Shown here: positions 37,483 to 47,944 of the stretch, one piece after another | Position numbering within the stretch: position 1 is the first letter of the stretch | Layout of the letters: every line of letters starts with the position of its first letter | Origin: Zoroaster sp. YZ-2022 | Lineage: Eukaryota > Echinodermata > Asteroidea > Forcipulatida > Zoroasteridae | Length of the DNA stretch: 64,000 nucleotides | Direction of reading: 5' to 3' | Assembly: GCA_029582265.1 (NCBI GenBank) | Contig: CM055816.1 | Coordinates: 37,699,466 to 37,763,465 of the forward strand | The notes under the pieces: generated by a model | What the model saw: the letters and a program-made list of their open reading frames with translations, nothing else | Told to the model about the DNA's origin: nothing | The model's database searches: none | Program-made: the position numbers and the translations under genes

Positions 37483-40400
37483 ATGAATAAAAAACTTCAG
37501 CACTTTATGACGAAAAGAGGGATAGCAAAGGAATCAATCGATCACATGATTGAAGATAAGGTACTTATACTGCTTTCTATCCAGCTTCTCATGTCCAGGA
37601 CAAAATAAAAAGATTGATTGTTTCTTGTTCAGCGGCGGGTGTATATATCACAATATGAACATGCACAAAATAACTGTTAAAATAAAAACCGTTATTCGCT
37701 GTCTTATCAAAAATGTAAAGACCGATTTTCATGAAATTTTCACAGGTTAGTTTTATGATCTGTATTTTGGAAATAAAAGCATTCTTCCAAAAAACAATGA
37801 TTGTTCATACCCTTAATTGTATTACATGTACATGCACGATGTACAAACTACAATGTTTGTAATGCACAAAGAATTGTTAAAGCTTTTTTCGAACATGTGC
37901 TTTGGGGTTTATATATCTTGCAGTTAATTCACCCCAATCCCAACCCCACCCCTACCCAATTGGGCCCATTTGGGGGTTGGTGTGGATGGGTGTGTTTAGT
38001 GGTTTGAGTGTTGTGGTACATGTATGATGATGTTCGTTGTGACCTTATGCATGTGATGTAAACTGGCCTCCCCTACTTATTAAACCCCACCCCTTGGGCC
38101 CATTTTTCTTTTTTCTGTCAAAGGCGTGGGATGGGTGGGAGTAAGGGGTAGGATTGGAGTGGGGGTTATTGTGGTATGAGGATGTTCATTGACCACACAA
38201 CCACTGCCACCCCCAATGCCACCCCAACGCCCCCACCCCACTGACACCCCTACCCTCACATCCTAACCTCACCCCTACCCCCTTGGCCCATTTAAAAAAA
38301 ATTCTTTATTCCAAAGACGATGGGGTGGGTGGGTGTGGGGCTGGTGATGGGGTGGGGATGTTGTAGTATGAGTACATTTGTTGACCTTCACTCATACATG
38401 TACATGTGTAAGCCGATGTCCCTCCATCCCTAAGCCTACCCCTCCATCCCTAAGCCTACCCCACTCCACATCCTATAATGTGACATCGTCAAAGGAGTTT
38501 GATACACATCTAACAGCGAGCCATGGCGGCTTCACGGTTCTAGTTTATTAACTTAAACCATAATGTTATTAGGTTTTTCTACTTTCAGATAGATGAGGAG
38601 GTCATTGGACTGCTCCCCGATGATAAGTTGGAGAAATACATCAGCAGCTATGGAGACAGGGTTGCAGTTTCAGCTTTTTCTAAGATGTTAACAGCAGAAA
38701 GTGAAGAAGAAGCAGGTACATCATCAGCTGTCACAAAAAGGAGCCTGATAGACCGTCTTAAAAGCAAAGTTAAACAGGGAAAGACAGAACATCTGTCAAG
38801 GTCTTACAGTCAAAAAGGCAACAAAAATGCGAAGAAAAATATGCGACGTGTTGAATTTGGGTGGCTCGATTTTGACTCCCAGTCACAAGAATATAAGCAG
38901 GTGAAAGCACCCTCCGGTGGTGGCACTAGGCATGAGTGTTTTGATGTCTACACTTCCCTTGGAGATTTGACACAAATGGCAAAGGAGTGGTTTTTCCCCA
39001 AAGGGGAAAGCAGACGTGGGAAAGTCAAAGACTTTGACTTCTTCATAACAGATGCAACACACAAACACTTGGCTGAGGACCTGACTATACATGATGTGTA
39101 TGAAATGTCCAAATGCAAAATGCTTCGCCTGTATGTTGCTTCACACAAGAAGATTTCCACAACCGATGTTGATGCTTCCCCCAATAGTTCTTTTGATGGG
39201 TCCTCCAGTGGTTCTTTTGATGGGTTCCCCAGTGGTTCTATTGATGGGTCTCCCAGTGGTTTGGAGGATGCTGCTCCCGGTAATCACCCAGAATCACAAG
39301 ACCTTAAGGAATCTCTGCCAGTTCTTAAAAAACGAAAGAGTTATCAGCCAAAGCAAAAGAAAAACCCTACTCATGAGTCAACACAAAAAGCTGGACAACG
39401 ATTTGCACGAACAGATGCCCCACATGGTTCTGATCAATTAGAAACTGTGCAAATACCCAACAATGAGGAATTAAAGCAGAAATGCATTGTCTCTGATGAC
39501 GTGGGTAGGCAAGCAGATGTTCATGGTGATGTGTACATGACATTATCTTCAGACAATGAAATTCAATTTGGCAAAATCGATGAGCCAGGACTGATCGACT
39601 TCGATGACACTCTACTCTTTGTTTCCTCTGAAGTTAATATCTCTTCTGTATCAAATGAAACAGGCCCAGATCCACCAGTTCAAGGAACAGCCAGGGAACT
39701 TACTCCAGACTCTTCGCCTCGTTCACCAACACCACCTCCAACTTATTCGCCCCATTTCTCAAACCCACCTTCAGAGAATGGTGCAAACTTCATAACACTC
39801 CATCGATCACGAATTCAGCCAGAACTTATTGCTGTATTCATGGATCCAAACATACTACATGCACCGATCAAAGTTCAATTTGTCGATGAGAAAGGTGCAG
39901 ATGCTCGGGGACTTTCACGTGAGGCTTATTCAGCATTTTGGAAAGAATTCTTCTTGACAGCATCTTGTGGGGAAAGTGAAAGAGTGCCTGCAATATTTCC
40001 AGATTATGGTCAAGACGAGTGGGAGGCAGTCGGAAGAATTTTGTTGAAAGGCTATCTGGATACTGGAGTATTTCCACTTCAGCTGTCATATGCATTTTCT
40101 GTAGCTCTCATCAATGGAGTCTCAGCGGTGACACCAGACATCCTCTTACAGTCACTGAGGAAATATCTTTGCAACACAGATGCACAAGTACTTGACAAGG
40201 CTCTTCTTGGGGAGAGACTAGATGAAGAAGACAAAGAAGATTTGTTGGACTTACTCTCGAGAGTGAGATGCCATTCAATCCCCAGTGATGATGAATTAAG
40301 ACCTATCATGATCAGCATTGCTCATAAAGAACTGATCCAGGAGCCCAAGTACGCTCTTGATTGCATGTCTAGTACTGCCAGACAAGGTTTACAAGCACTA

Positions 40401-40775
40401 CTTCCAAATGCAGCTGCCATAAAGGAAATGTATGAAAGTAAAACTCCAACAGCACGCAAGGTCATCAAACTAATACATGCAAATCCAGTAAACCAAGATC
40501 AGTCTGCATCTCTGTCATACCTGAAAGAGTTTATAAAAGGATTGGATCATGCAATGCTTAAGAAGTTCCTGAGGTACGTTACATCTGCTGAAATGATCTG
40601 CACCCAACAAATTGAAGTGTCCTTCAACCAATTGCGAGGGCTTGGGAGGACACCACAGGTGCATACATGTGGCCCCTTGCTTGAACTTCCTTCTACATAC
40701 ACTTCTTATCCAGATCTACGGAGTGAATTTATGTCTATCATGGAAAGCAACTACCTAGAAATGGACATTGTGTGA
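37483..40775 (+). CDS. HECT-domain E3 ubiquitin ligase-like protein (G2E3-like), transposon cargo, 2+ exons
   Basis: Exon 37483-37560 (ATG; 26 codons) joins in phase 0 across GT(37561)/AG(38588) to exon 38589-40775 (728 codons plus stop), giving 754 residues. An acceptor (TTTCAG, 37470-37475) just before the ATG suggests a 5' UTR exon. Residues 1-60 are a SAM-like helical segment (IDHMIEDK-IDEEVIGLLPDDKL). Residues 112-214 are a small folded region (FGWLDFDS...GGGTRHECFDVYTSL...MLRLYVAS) also known from HECT proteins of this type. 226-251 is a Ser/Gly/Asp repeat and 427-754 a HECT domain (IKVQFVDEKGADARGLSREA). The end HTCGPLLELPSTYTSYPDLR aligns with the HECT HTCFN.L.LP motif, leaving the catalytic cysteine as C720. 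HECT enzymes transfer ubiquitin through that cysteine. The frame is intact, and the position inside the element ends marks it as carried with the transposon. Confidence 0.82.
37925..38470. repeat. C-rich low-complexity DNA in the HECT gene intron
   Basis: CCCCACCCC/CCCTACCC runs and their complements (GGGGTGGG) alternate with 'GTGGTATGAG.ATGTTC.TTGACC' repeats. These are decayed minisatellite copies of roughly 150 bp starting near 37925, 38085 and 38280. No coding potential. Confidence 0.7.
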
Positions 40776-43700
40776 CACTGAGATCTTTTGAAAGCATCAT
40801 GTTAAGCCTTGAAGAACACTGTTTACAGCCTGTGTTATACATGTACTTGCCAAAATAATCTGTAATTGCTCTGAGGTGGGGTTATATACTTTCCGAGTCC
40901 TTAGCTCACACTCGAATATTGAGACAGTATCTAGAGAGTTTGAAGTCAGAACCATACTACTCATTCATGTATTTGTACCTTAAAGCCATTGTACATGATT
41001 GGAGTGTTCCAAAAACCAGGCTACTGAGTAGCATTGTTAACTGAAAGAGTACTTGTTTGTAAGATGGAAATTGTACCAACTGTGCAGTTGTTTTGTGTGA
41101 AGTTGCTGTCATTTTTTTCGAAAATGGTATTTGGAATGCCGTTTTTATTTCTATTGAGGCAACAATAGAAATAAGGACATTACAACGAGTACAAAAAACA
41201 TTCAAAACAATGTAAAATCCATTTCCACTATTTTCTCATCAATGTCGCAACGGAACAAAATAAAACTTCCATAGGTTATTTTTCACACATATAACTTTAT
41301 TTTTATAAAGTATGGATGCATCTACGAACAATTTACCAAAGATGTACAGTGGCTTTAATATTGAGATATATTTTGTGGTACAAAAGGACTTGGAAAGGAC
41401 TCAAGTCTTTCCCTAGTCTTATTGGACCTAAATTGTTGTATTTTTCAGAAACTCTTAAGGTTTAAATAATTGAACATGTGTTCAAAATCTACAGATCAGA
41501 TATTCTGACTTTAATCTCCCCACACTGTCTCAAGTTCGAGAGTAAGCTCAAGGACTCGGAAAGGACTGAAACTCTTCTAGTAGTTGCTCTGTAAATATCT
41601 GTAAGTGTGAATATGGGGTTAGATTATGGTGTTACAAATTTGAAGAAATTTGAAGAAAAGTTACAAAATATATGGGAAATCTGGTCAATCTTCACTGCGG
41701 TGCAGTTTTAAACATCAGACAATCATTACTATCTTGGAAAAAAAACCTTTAGGTATATATTTTGTGTAATATCACACTGTGGAATATTGTATACCGGTAA
41801 TTTATTCCTCAAAAATATAGTGGACTTGTTTAGGATGTTTTGAAGTAGGTGCACATGTATGCCTACATGTATGCCATACATGTCGTTAGTCAGTTTGTAA
41901 AATATATTTTTAGCTTTCCAAACTCACTAACACAGGTGCATAAGAAAGTGTTGCATGATTAAACCTTTTTGTTTTGTATAGAAAAAATATATACACGTAT
42001 ATACATGTTGTCTGCATGCATATCACCTGCATATATTTGCATGTTCCTTTTTTTTAATTTTTTTTTTTATAAAGTTGGTGCTGATTGGAAAATGTATAAA
42101 GACATAAGAACATAAACAAATGGTAGTGTTTGGAGGTACCAAGTTGGGATGGAATGTTTGTTTTGCATGTTTCTGTTTGTTTTGCATGGTCCTGTTTGTT
42201 TTGCTTTATATAATGATTGTTTGTTTTGGGAATGTTTGTTTGTTGGTCTGTTTGTTTCTTACTGAAACAATCGAAAAGTAAAACCCACATATTTGTTTAA
42301 TGTGGATTTTTTAATGCAGTTTTTAAGATGAAAAGGGTCACACAGGTTATTTTTTCCATAAGAAGCCAAGGATATTGAAAGTGTTTTTTGCAATTTTTAA
42401 AGTATTAAACATGTGAGGTGTTTCAAACTTGATGAAATGTTTAATAAAAAGTTAGCAAGTGAAGAATGAAAAGAAAGGCGCGGCATTGGTAAATAGTAAG
42501 CTGTATTATTTCCAGAAAAGGAGTGCATTTCAAATGTTATAACTTGTTTTTTACTTAATGTACCCTTAAAATGTAATTTCCTGGGATTGTGACCTAAAAC
42601 TAATGTTTGTAAAATTAACGTTTGCATGAAACTAGTTTTGAACGTTTTTGTTTGACACAATTTGAGGTTTCTTTACTGTCTTAATAGACCTACTGTTACT
42701 GTCATGTTTAAAGCCATATTTGCTTATTTTTGAAGTTTTTAACTGTTTAAAATTTAAATGTTACAATAATTGGGGTCAAGTAAATTTTATAGAGAACATA
42801 TAGAATTACCTGAATAATTTCAAATAATGCTGACTACACACATGTAGTTTTGTACGTCGGGCTGGCACATTGTTCTCTGTATCACTATTTTGCATGTTTC
42901 AAAACCATAAAAAGGTGTTTACATTTGTATTTTCTTTATAGTTTGAAGTTTTTAAATGTTGGCGTTTTTAACTGTTCAAGATTTAAATGTTACAATATTT
43001 TATGACAAGTAAATTTTAAAGAGAACATATAGAATCACTTGAATAATTTATTAAAATTTAATGCATTTCAAATAATGCCTACTAGTTTTGTACGATCACT
43101 GACTGTCATTTCGTTTGGTTGGCTTATGTTTGGAAAAACAGGTTTGGGGAACATGAGCGTCACTTGGTTTACACAGATTTGACCACATCTTGAACATTCT
43201 TGACCGTCTCTTGTTTAGGCTTCTGGTTGATGCAATGTAAGCAAATAGGCTATGGGCAATACTCTGTTATTCAGGATATCTTTCCTTTTAATACCAAATA
43301 ATTCAAACTTTGATATTGCTGATCGAGGATATCAACACAATGTTGCTGTAGTATTTAGGAATAAAACATAACAGTTCACCTAAAACATGATTGTAAATTA
43401 TTGTTAACGTTTATTTGTTCTTCTCAAGTTGTCCAACACAATATTGTAGAAAGTAACGGTCAAGTTATAGGCCTATATATCCTCCAATACGGCTCACACT
43501 GCAATATCCAGCACACAGGTGCAGTTTTTTTGTCATTCGATTAGAAGAACGAAAGCTGCATAATGACTGTTCGCGAATCAGGATGGAATGACTGGTCGTT
43601 GAATGTGAATTCTCATCGCTAAACCGGTGTGAAGCATAATCGAAATATAATCAAGGCCTTAAAACCTCATGTTACTGATGGAAGTTAATTTCTTGTCATT

Positions 43701-43858
43701 TGATTAGACCAATTTACTATATTATCGAAAGATAAGATTCTGCAAGTCGACCCCAGCCTTTTACTCGATTCGGATTTGAAACCACTTTTGAAATTTTCCT
43801 GCACAGGCCATATGAAACGTGCGCACAAACAATGTATACAGTAAAAAATAACTTTCCA
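40776..43858. other. Non-coding spacer between the convergent genes of the 11-kb element
   Basis: Contains the 3' UTR of the HECT gene (an AATAAA lies at about 41259) and AT-rich DNA. Two related segments, 42660-42850 and 42940-43090, share 'TGTTTAAAATTTAAATGTTACAAT' and 'AGAGAACATATAGAAT.AC.TGAATAATTT', so there is a local diverged duplication. I see no gene. Confidence 0.6.
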
Positions 43859-43868
43859 GTCCTCTAGA

Positions 43869-43946
43869 GTAGCCTTGATTGTAAGGCTATCTTGCGCTAG
43901 CTTGACACAACTGGCTGATAGTCAGACAGCCTTGCAATCAAGGCTA
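43869..43946. mobile_element. 78-bp foldback mini-element
   Basis: Ends TAGCCTTGATTGTAAGGCT and AGCCTTGCAATCAAGGCTA are inverted (one mismatch). They are flanked by a direct repeat GTCCTCTAGA (43859-43868, 43947-43956). A 9-10-bp duplication fits a MULE-type (MuDR) MITE, but the element is too short to classify. Confidence 0.7.
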
Positions 43947-44187
43947 GTCCTCTAGACAAAATTTCCCTGACATCAGAGTGCCTCAATGAAATAAGTTAAT
44001 GCCTGAGATAATTATAGGTGATGAGTGGCATCTTAAATGCAGGCGTAAACAATTTCAGTTAATTACAAAGTTTTTTTTTTTTGTATATGGGGTGACGAAA
44101 AAAGTTTTTTTTTTATTCATTGCATTAACAAAAATTGTACATCATTGTTAGGGTTATTGCAATTCAAATTTTTCCGTAAACATAATA

Positions 44188-44538
44188 TGGCGAGCCAAAG
44201 AAGGCCTACCATTTGTTGACATTATCGATGACTCACTGATTTAAAGATTATCTATAAACATTTACAGATTTCTTTAAAAAATATAGAGATATCTCTAAAT
44301 ATTTAAAGAAATCTATTATTCATTTAAAAAAAGTAATTGCCTAAATAAGTGACACACGAAACAACTTTGTTATTAAAGTTTTGAGATATCTCGAAATGAT
44401 TTGTAGATATCTCTAAATCATTTAGATATAGCTTTAAATGATTTAAAGATATCTTTAAATACATTAAATACATCGTCGATAGATTTAAATTGTTTTAAAG
44501 ACGTTGCTAATGCTGATAAATACTGCTGTGGCTCGCCA
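44188..44538. mobile_element. TA-flanked MITE with palindromic AGATATCT/ATTTAAAT interior, 351 bp
   Basis: Inverted ends TGGCGAGCCA with TA on both sides. The interior is a string of short inverted pieces built on ATATCTCTAAATCATTTAGA and TTAAAGATATCTTTAAAT, so the whole can fold repeatedly. It sits about 70 bp beyond the stop of the integrase gene, probably in its 3' UTR or terminator region. Confidence 0.75.
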
Positions 44539-44611
44539 TAGCCACAGTATATCGTATAATTGTAGATAGCAATGTTAAAATATATTCCTGTTTTTACTCT
44601 GTCACTCTGAT

Positions 44612-46147
44612 TCACATAATTACGGCACTGATCATTCGTCTCAGTTCCCGATACAAATATACAGCCGAATCGGGATCATTTGGATACTGATATCTGTTTT
44701 CTTTTATCAGAAGGCAGGACATATCATATACATCTTTGTCACACGGAACTGGCCCCCTAAATGAGCACTCCTCTTTACAGACGTCGATCTGTTGTGAGGA
44801 TACTTCGCACAGGTAGCCGATTGTACCATATAATTCAGGGATGTGATACATAATGTCGGGACGACCACTTGGTGAATTGGCATTCCGTGAAGGACGAATC
44901 AAGTGCCTATTCCATGTCTTCATTGTGCTATCCAAATCATCCTGAAACGGGGAAAAGAAAAGAAATGTGTTATGCTGAATGTGGGCAGTTTGAGTTTACT
45001 TTAAGGCAACGTCGGGGTCATTAGGGGTCATTTACTCTAAATCATTAGAATATTACTAAATTTTGTCACAGAACCCTTGATTCAGTCATACCATTTTTAA
45101 TTACTTTGGAATTAAATGTCATATCACTGTGCTATAAGGATCATGTTTTTTCAAAGCATGTCTAGTAGTTTATTGTTATTTACTTCTATGTCGACACTAC
45201 ACACTACATCGAGGGTGAAAAAAGTTTCACGTGCCCGCCCGTTGTTCGTTGGGAGAACAGTGATAGGCTTGTGGCCTTGGTGAAATCTTATGCCGATTTA
45301 TATTAACCTGAATAAGATGCATGAAGCAGAAGCGCATTAAGTTCACATCTAAAAAAGTGCCACCGAAATCGCCTTGATCGAGAAGACGCCGGAAAAGGCA
45401 AATCCAGTAATCTGTACACTCTCTTCTAAGAAAGGACCACCAATACTCTATACGTTGATTGGCAGTACTTCTTCCTTCCATGTAACTGTTGTAACCTGCC
45501 ATGGCATCATCGTTATCCAGCCGGAGAAATCTCTGAATATCACGGACATATGTATTTTCAGTCCCTGCATCACCGCGAATGATCCGTGGACATCCACAAA
45601 GAGATTGTACTACTTCTAGGTAGTATCCTCCGATCATCCTTGGGTCGGAGTTTGTATGATATACATTCAGCCACATAACTCGCCGAGAAAAACCATCGAC
45701 ACAACCATTGATGCAGATGCCATATCTGCTTAATTTGTCGTAGCTATCAATGTGCCATAAATAGTCGGGCCCCTTTGATGAGTAAGATCGACGAAGCAAC
45801 CTCCGTTTTCGTCTTTGCGCAGTTCCTTCTGGGTCCAAAATACCAAGGATTACACGGATATCCTCCTTTTTGCAGTGTATGTTGTGTGCTCGGCATTTTT
45901 CGTACATCCACCTATAACCATGGAGCTGCCCCGAATTTGCTATCTGTGAGTGTACAAAGTCTACTACGTCTCCAATGTTGCTGTAATTCTTTCTTCTGAA
46001 GAGACCAATTTGTCTTAACATTCGTTTCAGATGACGTAGTGATATTACTACACCATGTTCCATAGCCATTACGTTGATTATGTCCGTGTATAATAAGCCC
46101 ATAGCAAAGTACACCTTAATCGCCGCATACACGTCATCCTTATCCAT
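44612..46147 (-). CDS. DDE integrase-like transposase of the 11-kb element (IS3EU-like), spliced
   Basis: Exon 1 46147-45308 (280 codons, ending ATTCAG) and exon 2 44941-44612 (110 codons with stop) are joined over a 366-bp intron with donor GTTAAT and acceptor TTTCAG, phase 0, giving 389 residues. Residues 5-55 form a helix-turn-helix-like N-terminus (YFAMGLLYTDIINVMAMEHG, LRHLKRMLRQIGLFRR). The catalytic core is an integrase fold: D134 in LWHIDSYDKL, D193 in IRGDAGTEN and E234 in STANQRIEYWW. Exon 2 supplies the family's conserved tail (TWNRHLIRPSRN, GRPDIMYHIPELYGT). The join restores the LIQ-DDLDSTMKTWNRH reading seen in relatives. Without splicing, the exon 1 frame runs on for only 25 codons. 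It is a probable nuclear transposase for the inverted termini at 36346/47358. All three acidic residues are present, so it could be active. Confidence 0.82.
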
Positions 46148-46965
46148 TATGAGTACCGGTACACCTACACCAATTGCAGATTTCTAATGGGATCAAAAGA
46201 ATAACAGAAGTTTGATATGAAGCAAGAAGTTGCCCTTCAAAGAGTGGTGTGAAATGTTCACAAGACATTATAAAGAAAAAATTTATACATAAGAAATATT
46301 TGTCGCCCATTTGTTTGTTTTGTATGTACTTAAAGGAAAATTGCGTAACTGTGACAGTTGCACAATGGAATTGGGCCCGTTGTTGAATGTCAAATTAGCG
46401 GGCCCTATATCACATTCATAAATCAAAAGGAAAGACTGCAACTTCATTAATGTTCAGCCCTGACATCATAGACCTACATCGAAATGGAAGTCAGCTCGTG
46501 ATTGTTATTCTACAACACTAGATAAAGAGGGGCTACGGTAATTGTCAAAGCTAATGCTGAAATTCGATCATGATTTTTAAAATAGACGCTAAAGTGAGAA
46601 GCACCACAAAATAAGATCAAATGATCCGTAAACAATAACCAGTATTATCAAAGACAAATAATCAACCCCCTCCCCAAATATAAATGTTCCACTTCATGTG
46701 GCGGGGGACACTGCATCCTTAATTATGTGGGCGGGAATGATCGAACTATACGAAAATGGAGCCGAAGGGAACGTAAACTAAACGTGATCCAACTCGGCCT
46801 ACATTGAAATTAAAATCGGTTTATGTGAAAGAACTACGATTTAAACATAATGAAATTTAAATAAATCATACCGACAACACAAACAATGAGGACTATATAG
46901 CTGATATAGCAAGGTTAACATACCTGTTTCTCAACGCTGTTATTTCAACGTATGATTTTGTTTTG
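46148..46965. promoter_or_regulatory. Upstream region of the transposase gene
   Basis: Non-coding DNA between the transposase ATG and the right array. It would hold the promoter and 5' UTR on the minus strand. I see no clear TATA box at a fixed distance; no other feature was recognised. Confidence 0.35.
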
Positions 46966-47322
46966 ATTATTTCGAGGGAACGAAATATTAATTCGAGGGA
47001 ACGAAATATTATTTCAAGGGAACGAAATATTATTTCGAGGGAACGAAATATTATTTCGAGGGAACGAAATATTATTTCGAGGGAACGAAATATTATTTCG
47101 AGGGAACGAAATATATTTCGAGGGAACGAAATATTATTTCGAGGGAACGAAATATTATTTCGAGGGAACGAAATATTATTTCGAGGGAACGAAATATTAT
47201 TTCGAGGGGACGAAATATTATTTCGAGGGAACGAAATATTATTTCGAGGGAACGAAATATTATTTCGAGGGAACGAAATATATTTCGAGGGAACGAAATA
47301 TTATTTCGAGGGAACGAAATAA
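46966..47322. repeat. Right subterminal array: 21-bp hairpin unit, about 17 copies
   Basis: Inverse orientation of the left array (unit ATTATTTCGAGGGAACGAAAT). Two copies lack three bases (AAATATATTTCG), as one left copy does. Outside it the terminal repeat AAAATCTTGTCCCTTTAGGG GCTCCGTA completes the element end. Confidence 0.95.
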
Positions 47323-47944
47323 AAAATAAAAAAATCTTGTCCCTTTAGGGGCTCCGTACATATGTGCCTAAGCCATAAAACCACGCAAACACTATTCGTG
47401 CCTAAGCCATTGCCATGCACACACAACGCTGTGCAGTATGCTAATTAGTTTTAGTAAATTACTGGAGTCCTACAAATAAAAACTACAACAACCTTTATAT
47501 CATTTGAAAGAGTATGGAATTGTCTTTATTCTCACATATATTTGGTCAACCTATGTTTCCACTGGAAATTGAAATTATGGTGTCCAAATCTGAAATAATT
47601 AATGAAATAACATGTGAAAATTCATATCTATTTACATATTTTCACAATATAAAATATTATTAGCAGTTACATGTGAATAAATCAATTTGTATTAGAAACC
47701 CCTCCTCAGTAGCTTCAAAATGGCATATAATTTATGTATATTGACCCATGAATATGGAATTTACAGTACAATATAGCGAAACAGATTTGTTTACTTTTCT
47801 ACTAAAATGTATTTCAATTCAACAGAATGCACAAATAAAACAGGGGTTTGTATCATGTGCCATATGTAATGTCCATGAACCATTATCACATCCAAAGACC
47901 TCTTACGATATAACAAGACTTGTTTCTTGCATTTCTACATGTAC

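Larger units (their letters stand above)
36346..47358. mobile_element. 11.0-kb DNA transposon with HECT and DDE integrase genes (IS3EU-like)
   Basis: Termini TACGGAGCCCCTAAAGGGAC (left) and its exact complement (right) extend through AAGATTTTTT into the 21-bp arrays. The target duplication is most simply CATATG (36340-36345 and 47359-47364). Because that hexamer is a palindrome, a 4-bp ATAT duplication with GTAC ends is equally consistent. It was inserted in the left terminal repeat of a piggyBac. Contents: a HECT-type gene (+) and a DDE integrase-like transposase gene (-), convergent, with 3.8 kb between them that holds two MITEs. The IS3EU name rests on my recall of the integrase family (WHID...GDAGTEN...RIEYWW) and 6-bp duplications, not on a search. 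Confidence 0.82.

Noticed and set aside
46963..47322. 119-codon open frame (ISRERNI repeats)
   Set aside because: Translation of the right subterminal 21-bp array, not a gene.
36338..47390. Alternative that the whole 36338-51280 interval is one giant piggyBac with three genes
   Set aside because: The inverted termini and arrays at 36346 and 47358, and the resumption of piggyBac-like terminal sequence at 47359, are better explained by nesting.
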